64,000 bases of DNA from Candidatus Amulumruptor caecigallinarius (GTDB lineage Bacteria; Bacteroidota; Bacteroidia; Bacteroidales; Muribaculaceae): assembly GCA_023665605.1 (NCBI GenBank), contig JAMPDP010000001.1, forward strand, positions 705,676 through 769,675, written 5' to 3'. The notes beneath the pieces are model-generated. The model saw nothing but the letters and a program-made list of their open reading frames with translations, had not been told where the DNA came from and did no database searches. The translations under genes and the position numbers were made by a program. Below are positions 32,999-41,389 of this stretch, one piece after another (position 1 is the stretch's first letter; the number at the start of each line of letters is the position of its first letter).

Positions 32999-34452
32999 AC
33001 AGAGACCTCTACGGCAAGCTCATCTTTGAGCTCTCACGCCCCGGACGGCGCGGCATGCGCGTGAGCTCCGCCGGCTTCTCCGATACCGCCCCCATTCCCG
33101 CCGGGCTTCTCCGCACGGACTCCCCGGCACTCCCCGAGGTGGACGAACCCACCGTGGCTCGTCACTACAACAACCTGAGCACCAACAACTATGGCGTTGA
33201 CACCGGATTCTATCCCCTGGGGTCATGTACCATGAAATACAATCCCAAGCTCAACGAGGAGGTGGCGGCCTCACGTGACTTCGCCGGACTCCACCCGTTA
33301 CAACCCGCCGATACGGTGCAGGGAGCACTGCGCGCGTACCATGACCTTGAGCTTGCTCTGTGCGAGATATGCGGCATGGCAGAGTTCACCCTCAACCCCT
33401 TTGCCGGCGCACACGGCGAGCTGACGGGACTGCTCGTAATCCGTGCATGGCACGCTTCGCGAGGCGACGCCGCGCGCGACACAGTGCTTGTGCCGGACTC
33501 TGCTCACGGCACCAATCCGGCATCGGCAGCGATGGCCGGCTTTAAGGTGGTGGAGGTCAAGAGCCTCCCTGATGGCACTGTGGATACCGACGACCTCCGC
33601 GCCAAGCTCTCGCCGCAGGTGGCCGCGCTGATGATGACCAACCCTAACACCTTGGGGATCTTCGAGCGTGCCATACCTCAGATTGCCGACGACGTGCACG
33701 CCGCGGGAGCGCTTCTCTACTATGACGGTGCCAACCTCAACCCGCTGCTCGGTGTGGCGCGTCCCGGCGACATGGGCTTCGACGTGATGCACGTCAACCT
33801 CCACAAGACATTCTCCACGCCCCACGGCGGCGGAGGCCCCGGCAGCGGCCCCGTGGGTGTGCGCGCCGGGCTTGAGGAGTTCCTCCCCACTCCCCGCGTG
33901 GTGGAACGCCCGGACGGCACTCTTGACCTGCTCACCGACTCCCCGACTTCTTTGGGCTCGGTGACTGCAACCTTAGGCAACTTCGGCGTGGCCCTGCGTG
34001 CCCTCGCCTACATCCGCACCCTCGGAGCGGACGGCTTGGCTGAGGTGGGACCGCTCGCCACCCTCAACGCAAACTATGTAAGCCACCGCTTGCGCGACCT
34101 CTACCGCCTCCCCATCGACGGCCTCTGCAAGCATGAGACCGTGTTTGACGGTCTGGCAGACAAGAGCACCGGCGTTACCACCCTCAATGTGGCCAAGCGG
34201 CTGCTTGACCTCGGCTTCCATGCCCCAACAATCTATTTCCCGTTGTTGTTTCATGAGAGCCTGATGATAGAGCCCACCGAGACTGAGAGCCGCGAGACCT
34301 TAGATGCTTTCATTGAGGCTATGCGCCGCATAGCCCGCGAGGCCGCCGAGGAGCCTGACACCGTGAAAGAGGCTCCCCTCCTCACCCCCGTGCATCACCC
34401 CGACGACACGGCAGCGGCCATCACTCCGCGCCTCACATACATGGACCTCTGA
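32995..34452 (+). CDS. gcvPB: Glycine dehydrogenase (decarboxylating) subunit 2
   Basis: A 485-residue subunit carrying the PLP site: HVNLHKTFSTPHGGGGPGSG near 264-283, where the Lys of LHKTF holds the cofactor. YPLGSCTMKYNPK near 72 and FAGAHGELTGLLVIRAWH near 137 are also typical. It is the catalytic partner of GcvPA. The overlap with gcvPA and the 11-base gap to lpd show a tight operon. Confidence 0.97.
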   Translation: MNRDLYGKLIFELSRPGRRGMRVSSAGFSDTAPIPAGLLRTDSPALPEVDEPTVARHYNNLSTNNYGVDTGFYPLGSCTMKYNPKLNEEVAASRDFAGLHPLQPADTVQGALRAYHDLELALCEICGMAEFTLNPFAGAHGELTGLLVIRAWHASRGDAARDTVLVPDSAHGTNPASAAMAGFKVVEVKSLPDGTVDTDDLRAKLSPQVAALMMTNPNTLGIFERAIPQIADDVHAAGALLYYDGANLNPLLGVARPGDMGFDVMHVNLHKTFSTPHGGGGPGSGPVGVRAGLEEFLPTPRVVERPDGTLDLLTDSPTSLGSVTATLGNFGVALRALAYIRTLGADGLAEVGPLATLNANYVSHRLRDLYRLPIDGLCKHETVFDGLADKSTGVTTLNVAKRLLDLGFHAPTIYFPLLFHESLMIEPTETESRETLDAFIEAMRRIAREAAEEPDTVKEAPLLTPVHHPDDTAAAITPRLTYMDL

Positions 34453-34463
34453 TACCTCACCCT

Positions 34464-35798
34464 ATGGCCATACACCACTCTGACCTGATTATAACAGGCG
34501 CAGGTCCCGGAGGCCTTGACACTGCTGTCGAGGCCTCCCGCATGGGCCTGAACGTCACCCTGATAGAGCGCGACAGCGTGGGTGGTACCTGCCTTAACCG
34601 CGGGTGCATCCCCACCAAGACCCTCGCGGCATCGGCTGACGCTGCCCTCGCAGCCGCCGAAGCTGCGGACTTCGGCATTGAGCTTCCGTCATGGAGCGTT
34701 GACTACCCCCGCATACACGCCCGCATGGAGGAAGTGTTAGCCCGACTGCGCGAGGGCGCGGAGAGCACGCTCGGCAGGGTGACACTCGTCAGAGGCACCG
34801 CACGTATAGCTGCCACGGGGCCCTCGGTGTGGGTCGGACAGGAACAGTATACCGCTGACCGGCTCATAATAGCCACCGGCTCGGAGCCGGCCACGCTCCC
34901 TATCCCCGGAGCTGACCTGGCTCTCACCTCCGATGGGATGCTGGCGCTGACTTCCCTCCCCGCGTCGCTGGTGATTATCGGCGGTGGAGTTATCGGCATG
35001 GAGTTCGCGTCCATCTTCGCCGCCCTCGGCACGCAGGTGACGGTGCTCGAAGCATGCCGCGAGATTCTCCCCGGCTTCGATGCCGAGGTGGCAAAGCGCC
35101 TGCGGTCACTGCTGACGCGCCGAGGCATCAAGGTGGTGACAGATGCCCGCGTTTCGGCCATTGAAACGAGCGGGGTGAGCCTGCGGGTTAACTATACCGC
35201 CAAGGGGCGCGAGCAGAGTGTCGAGGCCGGCAAGGTGATGATGGCCGTGGGACGCCGACCGGTGTTCCCTGAAGGACTGGATGTGGCGGAGATAAAATAT
35301 GACCGACGGGGCATCATCACCGACGAGAACTTCATGACCTCCCGCGACCGTATCTACGCCATCGGCGATGTGAACGGCCGCTGCCAACTCGCACACGCCG
35401 CCACCGCCCAGGGCCGTCAGGTGCTCGGCTTGGCCGTGAACAGTCGCTGTATCCCCTCGGTAGTGTTCACCGTGCCGGAGGTGGCCATGGCAGGCCTCAC
35501 CGAGCAGCAGTGCACGGAGCGCGGATTATTCTTCAAAGTGGACAAAGCCCTGTTTGCCTCTAACGGTAAGGCTGTAGCCTCGGGACACGCTGACGGATTT
35601 GTCAAGGTGATAGCCGATGCCGTGGGAGGAGCCATCCTCGGCATACACATCATCGGGCCGCACGCCGGTGACTTGATTCAGGAGGGTGTCACCGCCATTG
35701 ACAATGCCCTGACTGCCGGCGAACTCACCCAAGACATCCACGCACATCCCACACTGAGCGAAACCCTCCGCGAAGCCTGCGCTGCCCTCAGCCGTTGA
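34464..35798 (+). CDS. lpd: Dihydrolipoyl dehydrogenase (L protein)
   Basis: A 444-residue FAD/NAD flavoprotein disulfide reductase. FAD-binding GAGPGGLDTAVEAS at 12-25, redox pair C43 and C48 (GGTCLNRGCIPTKT), NAD-binding GGGVIGMEFASIFAALG near 173, and the C-terminal HAHPTLSE with the catalytic His-Glu pair. It reoxidises the dihydrolipoyl arm of GcvH with NAD. One small oddity: the FAD-loop glycine-rich part reads GPGGLDTAVEA where YxAAI/xAA is usual. Its end overlaps the convergent znuC by 11 bases. Confidence 0.95.
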   Translation: MAIHHSDLIITGAGPGGLDTAVEASRMGLNVTLIERDSVGGTCLNRGCIPTKTLAASADAALAAAEAADFGIELPSWSVDYPRIHARMEEVLARLREGAESTLGRVTLVRGTARIAATGPSVWVGQEQYTADRLIIATGSEPATLPIPGADLALTSDGMLALTSLPASLVIIGGGVIGMEFASIFAALGTQVTVLEACREILPGFDAEVAKRLRSLLTRRGIKVVTDARVSAIETSGVSLRVNYTAKGREQSVEAGKVMMAVGRRPVFPEGLDVAEIKYDRRGIITDENFMTSRDRIYAIGDVNGRCQLAHAATAQGRQVLGLAVNSRCIPSVVFTVPEVAMAGLTEQQCTERGLFFKVDKALFASNGKAVASGHADGFVKVIADAVGGAILGIHIIGPHAGDLIQEGVTAIDNALTAGELTQDIHAHPTLSETLREACAALSR

Positions 35799-36498
35799 TG
35801 CCCGCGCAGGTGTTGTCTGTCACACGGGTGTTGACGTAGAGGCGACGTGTGGCCAGAGGGGTAAACAGCTCCGGCTCGTGCGTGACAATGATGATGGTGG
35901 CCTTACCTCGCAGCGAGGCCACTATATCACGGACCATCAGGCGGTTAGGCTCGTCGAGGTAGCTTAGCGGCTCGTCGAGCACCAGCACTTCGGGGTGCGA
36001 CACTATGGCACGCGCCAACAATGCGCGTTGCACCTGGCCGCCACTGAGGTTGCCGAGCGGCTTGTTGGCATAATGCCCCAGCTCCACGCGTGCCAAAGCA
36101 TCAGCCACGGCAGAGCGGTCATGGCCCGAATGTCGGACCAACAGTGCCCCCTCCACCACTTCACTTACGGTGATGGGGAAGTGAGAGTCCACGGCTGACT
36201 TCTGCGGCAGGTACCCCATATGGAGTCGTCGCACAGGCTGTCCATCCTGACCGAAATATGCCACGCTCCCGTGGGTGGGCTTCGACAGGCCAAGGAGCAG
36301 CCGCAGCAAGGTGGTTTTGCCGCCTCCGTTGGGGCCCTCAACCAGCAGTGTCTCGCCACGGCGGATGCACAGGTTCACATCCTCCAGCACCTGACGATGG
36401 CGGTCATATGCAAAGTCAACGTCGCTCAGCCTGATGATGTCGGCCGGGCGGCTTGCCGTCAATGTGTCGTCAAGCTGATTATTCACCGTGGTATTCAC
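35788..36498 (-). CDS. znuC: Zinc/manganese ABC transporter ATPase
   Basis: A 236-residue ABC ATPase. Walker A GPNGGGKT at 55-62, Q-loop in GYLPQKSAV near 96, signature LSGGQVQRALLARA near 150, Walker B VLVLDEPLSYLD near 172, and the switch His in IIIVTHEPE near 203. The short length and PQK...D..FP pattern fit the metal-uptake (Znu/Mnt) group. The neighbouring gene encodes the matching binding protein, but no permease gene is found next to either. It overlaps the upstream znuA by 4 bases and lpd on the other strand by 11. Confidence 0.85.
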   Translation of the reverse strand: MNTTVNNQLDDTLTASRPADIIRLSDVDFAYDRHRQVLEDVNLCIRRGETLLVEGPNGGGKTTLLRLLLGLSKPTHGSVAYFGQDGQPVRRLHMGYLPQKSAVDSHFPITVSEVVEGALLVRHSGHDRSAVADALARVELGHYANKPLGNLSGGQVQRALLARAIVSHPEVLVLDEPLSYLDEPNRLMVRDIVASLRGKATIIIVTHEPELFTPLATRRLYVNTRVTDNTCAGING

Positions 36499-37361
36499 TG
36501 CTGACGCTGAGCTGTCGAGAGAGCTTTGGCAACGTCAAGCAGCTGCTCCGCCCAGTCATAGGCCTGTATGTTAAACTGATGCACCTCCATGCCGAGCTCA
36601 TCACGGGCCATGCGCTCGGCGCGCTCGTCACCTCCCTCGGCCATGAAGATCAGAGCCCCGCTGCGGGAGGCACTGTCCATCAGCACCTTCATGGTTTCCG
36701 GCGAACGCTCCTTGTGGTCAGTGCCGAGGGCTATCTGCCGGAGGCCGTAGTCACGGGCAAAGTAGCTCAGTGACGGGTGCCATACCACAAATGTACGGCT
36801 CGGAGCAGTGACCAGTGCTTCCTGCACCGCCACATCTATCGAGTCAAGGTGCTCAATCAGCTCACGGTAGTTGGCGCGGTAGGTCTTGGCGTTGGCAGTG
36901 TCCAGGCGACACACAGCCTCCAGCATATTAGCCGCCATGATACGGGCATTCTTCACCGAGCCCCACACGTGGGGGTCATAACCGCCATCGTGAGTACCCT
37001 CTATGCGGGTTATCCCCTCAGAAGTGTCAATGATGGGCAGGTCCGGGCAGCTCAGCTTCACGCGCTCTATGATGGCATCCTCAAAACCGATGCTCCCCAC
37101 GCGGAAATAAGCCATGGACTTCTCCACATTGAGCAGATGGCTCATCGAGGGGTCGTAGGTCTCGGGGTCTCCGCCGGAGGCAAGGAGACTGCGCACCTTC
37201 AGCTTGTCGCCCACTATCGCTTCCAGCAGCTCCTTCTGAGGTTGGATGCTGACAGTCACACTCTTCTCCTCCTGCCCCTGCATCGAGCATGAGATTACCA
37301 GTGACATCATCGCGGCAGTCACCGCGACAAGCACCATCAAGAGTGTAAAGCGCCTAATCAC
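36495..37361 (-). CDS. znuA: Zinc ABC transporter substrate-binding lipoprotein
   Basis: A 288-residue lipoprotein (lipid Cys C25 in LVISC). It belongs to the cluster A-I metal-binding proteins: histidines expected to hold the metal occur in DPSMSHLL near 72, YDPHVWGS near 130 and VVWHPSLSYF near 193, with an acidic residue in the TDHKERSPE stretch. The usual His-rich loop of ZnuA is missing, so zinc or manganese are both possible. A GTG start at 37361 sits 4 bases after the -7 element; an ATG eight codons on is the alternative and would shorten the signal peptide. Confidence 0.85.
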   Translation of the reverse strand: MIRRFTLLMVLVAVTAAMMSLVISCSMQGQEEKSVTVSIQPQKELLEAIVGDKLKVRSLLASGGDPETYDPSMSHLLNVEKSMAYFRVGSIGFEDAIIERVKLSCPDLPIIDTSEGITRIEGTHDGGYDPHVWGSVKNARIMAANMLEAVCRLDTANAKTYRANYRELIEHLDSIDVAVQEALVTAPSRTFVVWHPSLSYFARDYGLRQIALGTDHKERSPETMKVLMDSASRSGALIFMAEGGDERAERMARDELGMEVHQFNIQAYDWAEQLLDVAKALSTAQRQQ

Positions 37362-37365
37362 ACCG

Positions 37366-37396
37366 CAAATTTAACATATTTTTTCGTTACTTCAAA
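37366..37396 (-). promoter_or_regulatory. Promoter of znuA-znuC
   Basis: On the minus strand TTTG (37396-37393), 19-base spacer, TAAATTTG (37373-37366): full match to the Bacteroidota consensus. The GTG start follows after 4 bases. No clear Zur-type palindrome was recognised over it. Confidence 0.65.
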
Positions 37397-37495
37397 GTTT
37401 ATCACGATTTTTAACGCAAATCCACCCTAAACAACTTCCAACACCACCAACAGTCCCCCCTCAGCTCTTGCCCATCAAAACCTTCCCTATCTTTA

Positions 37496-37628
37496 AGAGG
37501 TTGTTGCAAAACCGGCAATTTCCGTCAATTTGTAGGGATGCACCGTGGTGCAGCCGCTGATTTACAGATTGTTGCTCCGGATGCACCACGGTGCATCCCT
37601 ACAAGCCGATGGTTTTGCAACACCCTCT
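37496..37628. mobile_element. MITE-like palindromic element, 133 bp
   Basis: The ends are an inverted repeat of 18 bases with one mismatch (AGAGGTTGTTGCAAAACC against the reverse of GGTTTTGCAACACCCTCT). Inside is a perfect 23-base inverted repeat, 37530-37552 with 37582-37604 (TTGTAGGGATGCACCGTGG...), around a 29-base loop. It has no coding capacity. It lies between the znu promoter and the GT2 gene. A clear target-site duplication is not seen. Confidence 0.75.
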
Positions 37629-37667
37629 AAATCCCAATATTCGAGCAAGTCGCAGCGGGGAAATTGC

Positions 37668-37675
37668 TAACTTTG
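37668..37675 (+). promoter_or_regulatory. -7 element directly before the GT2 gene
   Basis: TAACTTTG at 37668-37675, 5 bases before the ATG at 37681. No -33 TTTG at the usual distance. Confidence 0.45.
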
Positions 37676-37680
37676 GGGGT

Positions 37681-38697
37681 ATGGAAGATAAGAGAACGAT
37701 GGTGTCGGTATTGGTGCCGGCTTATAATGCCGGTGGCACGCTGGAGCGGCTTGTGAAGTCGCTCCAAGCACAGACGATGACTGACTGGGAGGCCGTGGTG
37801 GTGGATGATGCCTCGACGGATGACACCCTTGCCGTGGCACGCCGACTTGCCGCTGCCGAACCCCGCGTACGCGCCTTCGCAATGCCTCAGTCAGACACCG
37901 CTATCCATCAGGGCACGCCATTTCTGACACGACGCGAGGCCGCACGCCATGCACGCGGGGGCTACTTTTGCTGTCTGGACGCCGATGACTATGTTGAACC
38001 ACGCTTTCTGGAGAAGCTACTCAGCCGGGCCACAGAGACAGGTGCCGACCTGGTGCTCTGCTCAGTGTGGTGGGGTAACGATGACAACCCTCATGGTACA
38101 CTCGCTTTCCCCACCGGCGAGGTGAACTCCCAGATGGTAGCCGCCGGACGCGAGTTCATACACCACACTCTATACTTCCTGCACATTTCGCTGATAGGGA
38201 TGCTCATGGAGCGTGACATTTACATGGAGGTCAGCGAAGCGGAGCATCCTGACTTAGCGGAACCGTACTTCGATGATTTGGCGGCGCGGCAGATGCTGGC
38301 GCTTGCCCGGCGCGTCGCGCTGAGCGATGCGGCTTACCATGAGGTGAAGCATGAGGGGAGTCTGACTTCAATCAGTTCGCCCCGAACACTTGACAAACTG
38401 AGACTCCAGCCCGCCATAGACAGGTTTGTGAAAGAAACATTCGGCTGCGAGTCGAAGGAGTATCGGCTGGCCGCTCTCCATAGCTTCGCCGTGTGGATAG
38501 ATTCACAGCGTGTCACCCGCCGGATGGCCGCGCCGCGTCGCGCACAGATGCAACAGCTGGCTGATGATGCCGTGTTGCAGCTCCCCATGCACAGGTTGCG
38601 GAGGCTGCTTAGTCCCCGCTATCTGGCCATTGTGGAGTGGCATCGTTTGCGGGCACGCCTCAGACGAGCATCACAGCAAAGATTGCTGCGGAGGTGA
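37681..38697 (+). CDS. Glycosyltransferase family 2
   Basis: A 338-residue GT-A-fold transferase. It begins VSVLVPAYNAGGTLERLVKSLQAQT, then VVVDDASTDDT near 40 (nucleotide-binding Asp pair) and YFCCLDADDYVEPRFLEKL near 95, where DAD is the metal-binding DxD. The C-terminal part is helical and very basic (RMAAPRRAQ..., LRRASQQRLLRR), as in enzymes that sit at the membrane surface. Acceptor unknown. An upstream in-frame ATG at 37591 lies inside the MITE, so the start at 37681 was chosen. The end overlaps the convergent small membrane protein by 38 bases. Confidence 0.85.
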   Translation: MEDKRTMVSVLVPAYNAGGTLERLVKSLQAQTMTDWEAVVVDDASTDDTLAVARRLAAAEPRVRAFAMPQSDTAIHQGTPFLTRREAARHARGGYFCCLDADDYVEPRFLEKLLSRATETGADLVLCSVWWGNDDNPHGTLAFPTGEVNSQMVAAGREFIHHTLYFLHISLIGMLMERDIYMEVSEAEHPDLAEPYFDDLAARQMLALARRVALSDAAYHEVKHEGSLTSISSPRTLDKLRLQPAIDRFVKETFGCESKEYRLAALHSFAVWIDSQRVTRRMAAPRRAQMQQLADDAVLQLPMHRLRRLLSPRYLAIVEWHRLRARLRRASQQRLLRR

Positions 38698-38938
38698 GCG
38701 CACTCATCACCACCAGCATCCAGCTGATGAAGCGGCGTGTGGGCCAGCAGAGCCATATCAGGATGGCATAGGCCACGCACACCAGCGGGAAGAGCCAGGT
38801 CAGGGCCTTAACGGTGTCGGGAAATGGATTGCCGGCTGCCTCCGACTGCAATGTCAGCAGTTCAGGGATGGCAAAGGCCGGGAGCAGCAGGATAATGACG
38901 ATGACGGCAAGCCACCAGGGACGCGGGGAAGTGTTCAT
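38660..38938 (-). CDS. Small three-helix membrane protein, unknown function
   Basis: A 92-residue protein with three hydrophobic helices (about 9-27, 44-64 and 70-91) and little else. No family is recognised. It is the last gene of the trmB-to-epimerase run, 27 bases after the epimerase, and its end overlaps the GT2 gene on the other strand by 38 bases. The strong membrane pattern and its place in the operon argue that it is real. Confidence 0.6.
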   Translation of the reverse strand: MNTSPRPWWLAVIVIILLLPAFAIPELLTLQSEAAGNPFPDTVKALTWLFPLVCVAYAILIWLCWPTRRFISWMLVVMSALTSAAIFAVMLV

Positions 38939-38965
38939 GGCTCAAAGCGTGTATAATATCAATGA

Positions 38966-39982
38966 CTAAACTTTACCGTTATCAGCCTCACTCTCAATGG
39001 CGCGGCGCAAACCCTCCTCAAGGGGCACCTGTGCCACAAAGCCGAAGTCGCGACGCGCAGCCTCGGTGTCGCAGCTCCAGTTGCGCTGCTTCATTATCAG
39101 GTACTTGTCACGATTGAGTGTTGAGGGCTTCATACGGAGCACACCCACCTTCTCGGCCACGGCAGAGGTGATGTAAGTGGCCCACAAGGGGAGTCGAACC
39201 GGTATCACGAACTTGCGGCCAAGCAACCGGGCCACCAGCCGGCGAAACTCTGTCTGCGTGTAAGCTCTCGGCTCCGATATGGCATAAGCATGGTGGAGCG
39301 TGGCGGGGATATGCTCCAGCGCGTCAAATACTGCGCGAGCCAGATCTTCCACATAGATGAATGTGAGCAGTTGCTTGCGGAAACCCACGCCGAAGTCTAC
39401 GTGGCGGTCAATGCAGTGCACCATCATCATGTAATCCTTCTCATGTGGTCCGTAGACGCCCGTCGGGCGTAGCACAATCCAGGGGAAGTCCGGCAGAGTC
39501 TGGAGAAAGGTCTCAGCCTTAATCTTCGAGAGGCCGTAACGAGTGTTTGGCGACGGGATGGCCCGCTCGGGATAGGGGGTGTAATCCTTCTCGTCACCGG
39601 GGCCGAGGGCACTGAGCGAACTCATATAGAGGAACCCCTCCGGCACCATGGCGGTGTCACGCAGCGCATTCACCACCTCACGGAGGTAGCCGAAGTTGAT
39701 ACGGTTGAAGTCGGCGAAGTTTGTGCACTTCGTGGCCCCGAGGTTATGCACCACGTAGTCCCACTTCTCCCCCTCCGGGAGTGTGGTGGAGAGGGTGCTG
39801 CGAAGCTGCTCCGGTGAGTCATAGTCAAGCTCCACGAAGTGCAGCTCCGGGTCAGTGAGATAGCGGCGCGAAGTGGTGGCACGCACGGCGCACCATGTGT
39901 CGTAGCCTCGGCGGCGAGCCTCATCGGCGATGAAGCCGCCTATGAAGCCCCCGGCGCCTATGATTAGCACTCGTTTTGGCAT
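38966..39982 (-). CDS. NAD-dependent epimerase/dehydratase
   Basis: A 338-residue extended short-chain dehydrogenase. The Rossmann motif GAGGFIGGFIADEARRRGY is at 8-26, and the catalytic YxxxK pair is in TRYGLSKIKAETF near 147-159 with the serine in YMSSLSALG near 120. Substrate is probably a nucleotide sugar or a similar small molecule; nothing in the neighbours settles it. Lies 88 bases after the phosphopantetheinyl transferase in the same direction. Confidence 0.85.
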   Translation of the reverse strand: MPKRVLIIGAGGFIGGFIADEARRRGYDTWCAVRATTSRRYLTDPELHFVELDYDSPEQLRSTLSTTLPEGEKWDYVVHNLGATKCTNFADFNRINFGYLREVVNALRDTAMVPEGFLYMSSLSALGPGDEKDYTPYPERAIPSPNTRYGLSKIKAETFLQTLPDFPWIVLRPTGVYGPHEKDYMMMVHCIDRHVDFGVGFRKQLLTFIYVEDLARAVFDALEHIPATLHHAYAISEPRAYTQTEFRRLVARLLGRKFVIPVRLPLWATYITSAVAEKVGVLRMKPSTLNRDKYLIMKQRNWSCDTEAARRDFGFVAQVPLEEGLRRAIESEADNGKV

Positions 39983-40070
39983 TGGGAGGGGTATTGTAGC
40001 TTGATTTATAGGAGTTAACCGGGATTAATCAGGATTAATCGGGATTTAGCTTGAGAGGGGGAGACCGGGC

Positions 40071-40574
40071 TCAGCCATGAAGGAGAGCCACAGCGATGTC
40101 GGTCATCTCGTCGCCGGTGCCCTCGGTGATATGGTTTACGGTGAAGCGCGTGTCGGTGAGCGACACTTCGAGGAGTGACACCGGCTGTGGTGCCGGCAAC
40201 GCCTTGAACATCGCTTCCTTGGCTGTCCACGCCCTGAGCAACTCCGCGTCGGTGTTGATGTATGCTCTCTCGGCAGGGGTAAGCCACTTGGCGAGAGTGG
40301 TGCGCAACGCCGGCCGCCAGCTCTCAATGTCGATACCCACGGGCATCATGTCGCACACCGCGAGCACGGCCTCCGTGCGGCTGTGGCTCAGAGAGATGTG
40401 TAGAGGGTCGGATGCATCAAGGGGCACGCCCGTCAACTGCGGACGGCCGTCGGGGTCATGGTTCAAGGTTGCGTCCTGACCGAATGCCTCCTTGATGAGG
40501 CGCCCGGTAACATCACGCTCCGCGTCACGCCGCCGGGGAGTGGGCGTAATCACGGAGCGGTAGATGCGTAGCAT
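40071..40574 (-). CDS. 4'-phosphopantetheinyl transferase
   Basis: A 167-residue Sfp/AcpT-type enzyme that moves phosphopantetheine from CoA to a carrier protein serine. The magnesium-binding motif is VGIDIESW near 78-85 and the second motif WTAKEAMFKAL near 115-125. HISLSHSRTEA near 58 is also typical. It is shorter than Sfp and likely serves the acyl carrier protein. It is 16 bases from the BAX-inhibitor-like gene and is probably cotranscribed. Confidence 0.88.
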   Translation of the reverse strand: MLRIYRSVITPTPRRRDAERDVTGRLIKEAFGQDATLNHDPDGRPQLTGVPLDASDPLHISLSHSRTEAVLAVCDMMPVGIDIESWRPALRTTLAKWLTPAERAYINTDAELLRAWTAKEAMFKALPAPQPVSLLEVSLTDTRFTVNHITEGTGDEMTDIAVALLHG

Positions 40575-40590
40575 AGTCGGTGTGAGCGAA

Positions 40591-41301
40591 TCAGTTGTTG
40601 CGGTTGCCGAAGAAGCGCAACAGGTAGAGGAACAGGTTGATGAAGTCCAGATAGAGCGTGAGCGCTCCGATAGTAGCCAGACGGCTGTAAGAGTCGGAGG
40701 GGGCCATCAATGCCATATTCTTCACCTGCTGGGTGTCCCAGGCGGTGAGCCCCACGAAGATGAGCACACCGGCACCGGAGATAATCCACTCAAAGGTGCT
40801 GTTAGCCCAGAAGATGTTGACCACCGAGCATATAATCAAGCCAATAAGCGCCATAAACAGGATAGAGCCCCAGCGGGCAAGGTCCTGCTTGGTGACGTAG
40901 CCATAGATGCTCATGGCTCCGAACGTGCCGGCGGTGATGAAGAATGTCTTGGCAATAGACACCGATGTGTAGAGCAGGAATATCGGAGCCAGCGACAGTC
41001 CCATCACCAGCGCGAAGAGGTAGAACAGTGCCGAGGCCACGCCTGACGAGAGCTTGTTGACGGCTCCGGAGATGCCGAACACTATCAGCAGCTCCACACC
41101 CAGAAGTGCCCACATTGCCCAGGTATGGGTGGCCATGAACGAGAGGTAGCCGTAGGAAGATGCGCCCCAGAGCGACACGATGGCGGTGACCAGCAGCCCG
41201 AGGAACATCTTGACATATACGCGCTTCATCACCTGACTCACGGCATTGTCAATGCCTGCGCCGGTGGTGTAGTGTGAGGGGTTGTTATCGTAGTAGTTCA
41301 T
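40591..41301 (-). CDS. BAX inhibitor-1/YccA-like membrane protein
   Basis: A 236-residue membrane protein with seven hydrophobic helices and a short cytoplasmic N terminus. Order of helices and the late motif GLTAWDTQQVKNM near 198 fit the UPF0005/BI-1 family; the family's C-terminal helix with FINLFLYLLRFFGNRNN is present. Bacterial members include YbhL/YccA, which interact with FtsH or leak calcium; the role here is not known. Confidence 0.9.
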   Translation of the reverse strand: MNYYDNNPSHYTTGAGIDNAVSQVMKRVYVKMFLGLLVTAIVSLWGASSYGYLSFMATHTWAMWALLGVELLIVFGISGAVNKLSSGVASALFYLFALVMGLSLAPIFLLYTSVSIAKTFFITAGTFGAMSIYGYVTKQDLARWGSILFMALIGLIICSVVNIFWANSTFEWIISGAGVLIFVGLTAWDTQQVKNMALMAPSDSYSRLATIGALTLYLDFINLFLYLLRFFGNRNN

Positions 41302-41389
41302 ATGATAATTTTAAGTTATGACGTAAAGAATTTATATGACTTATAAGCCTTACAAGACCAGGAATGTTCGCCAAGCCTCTACACTCAGG

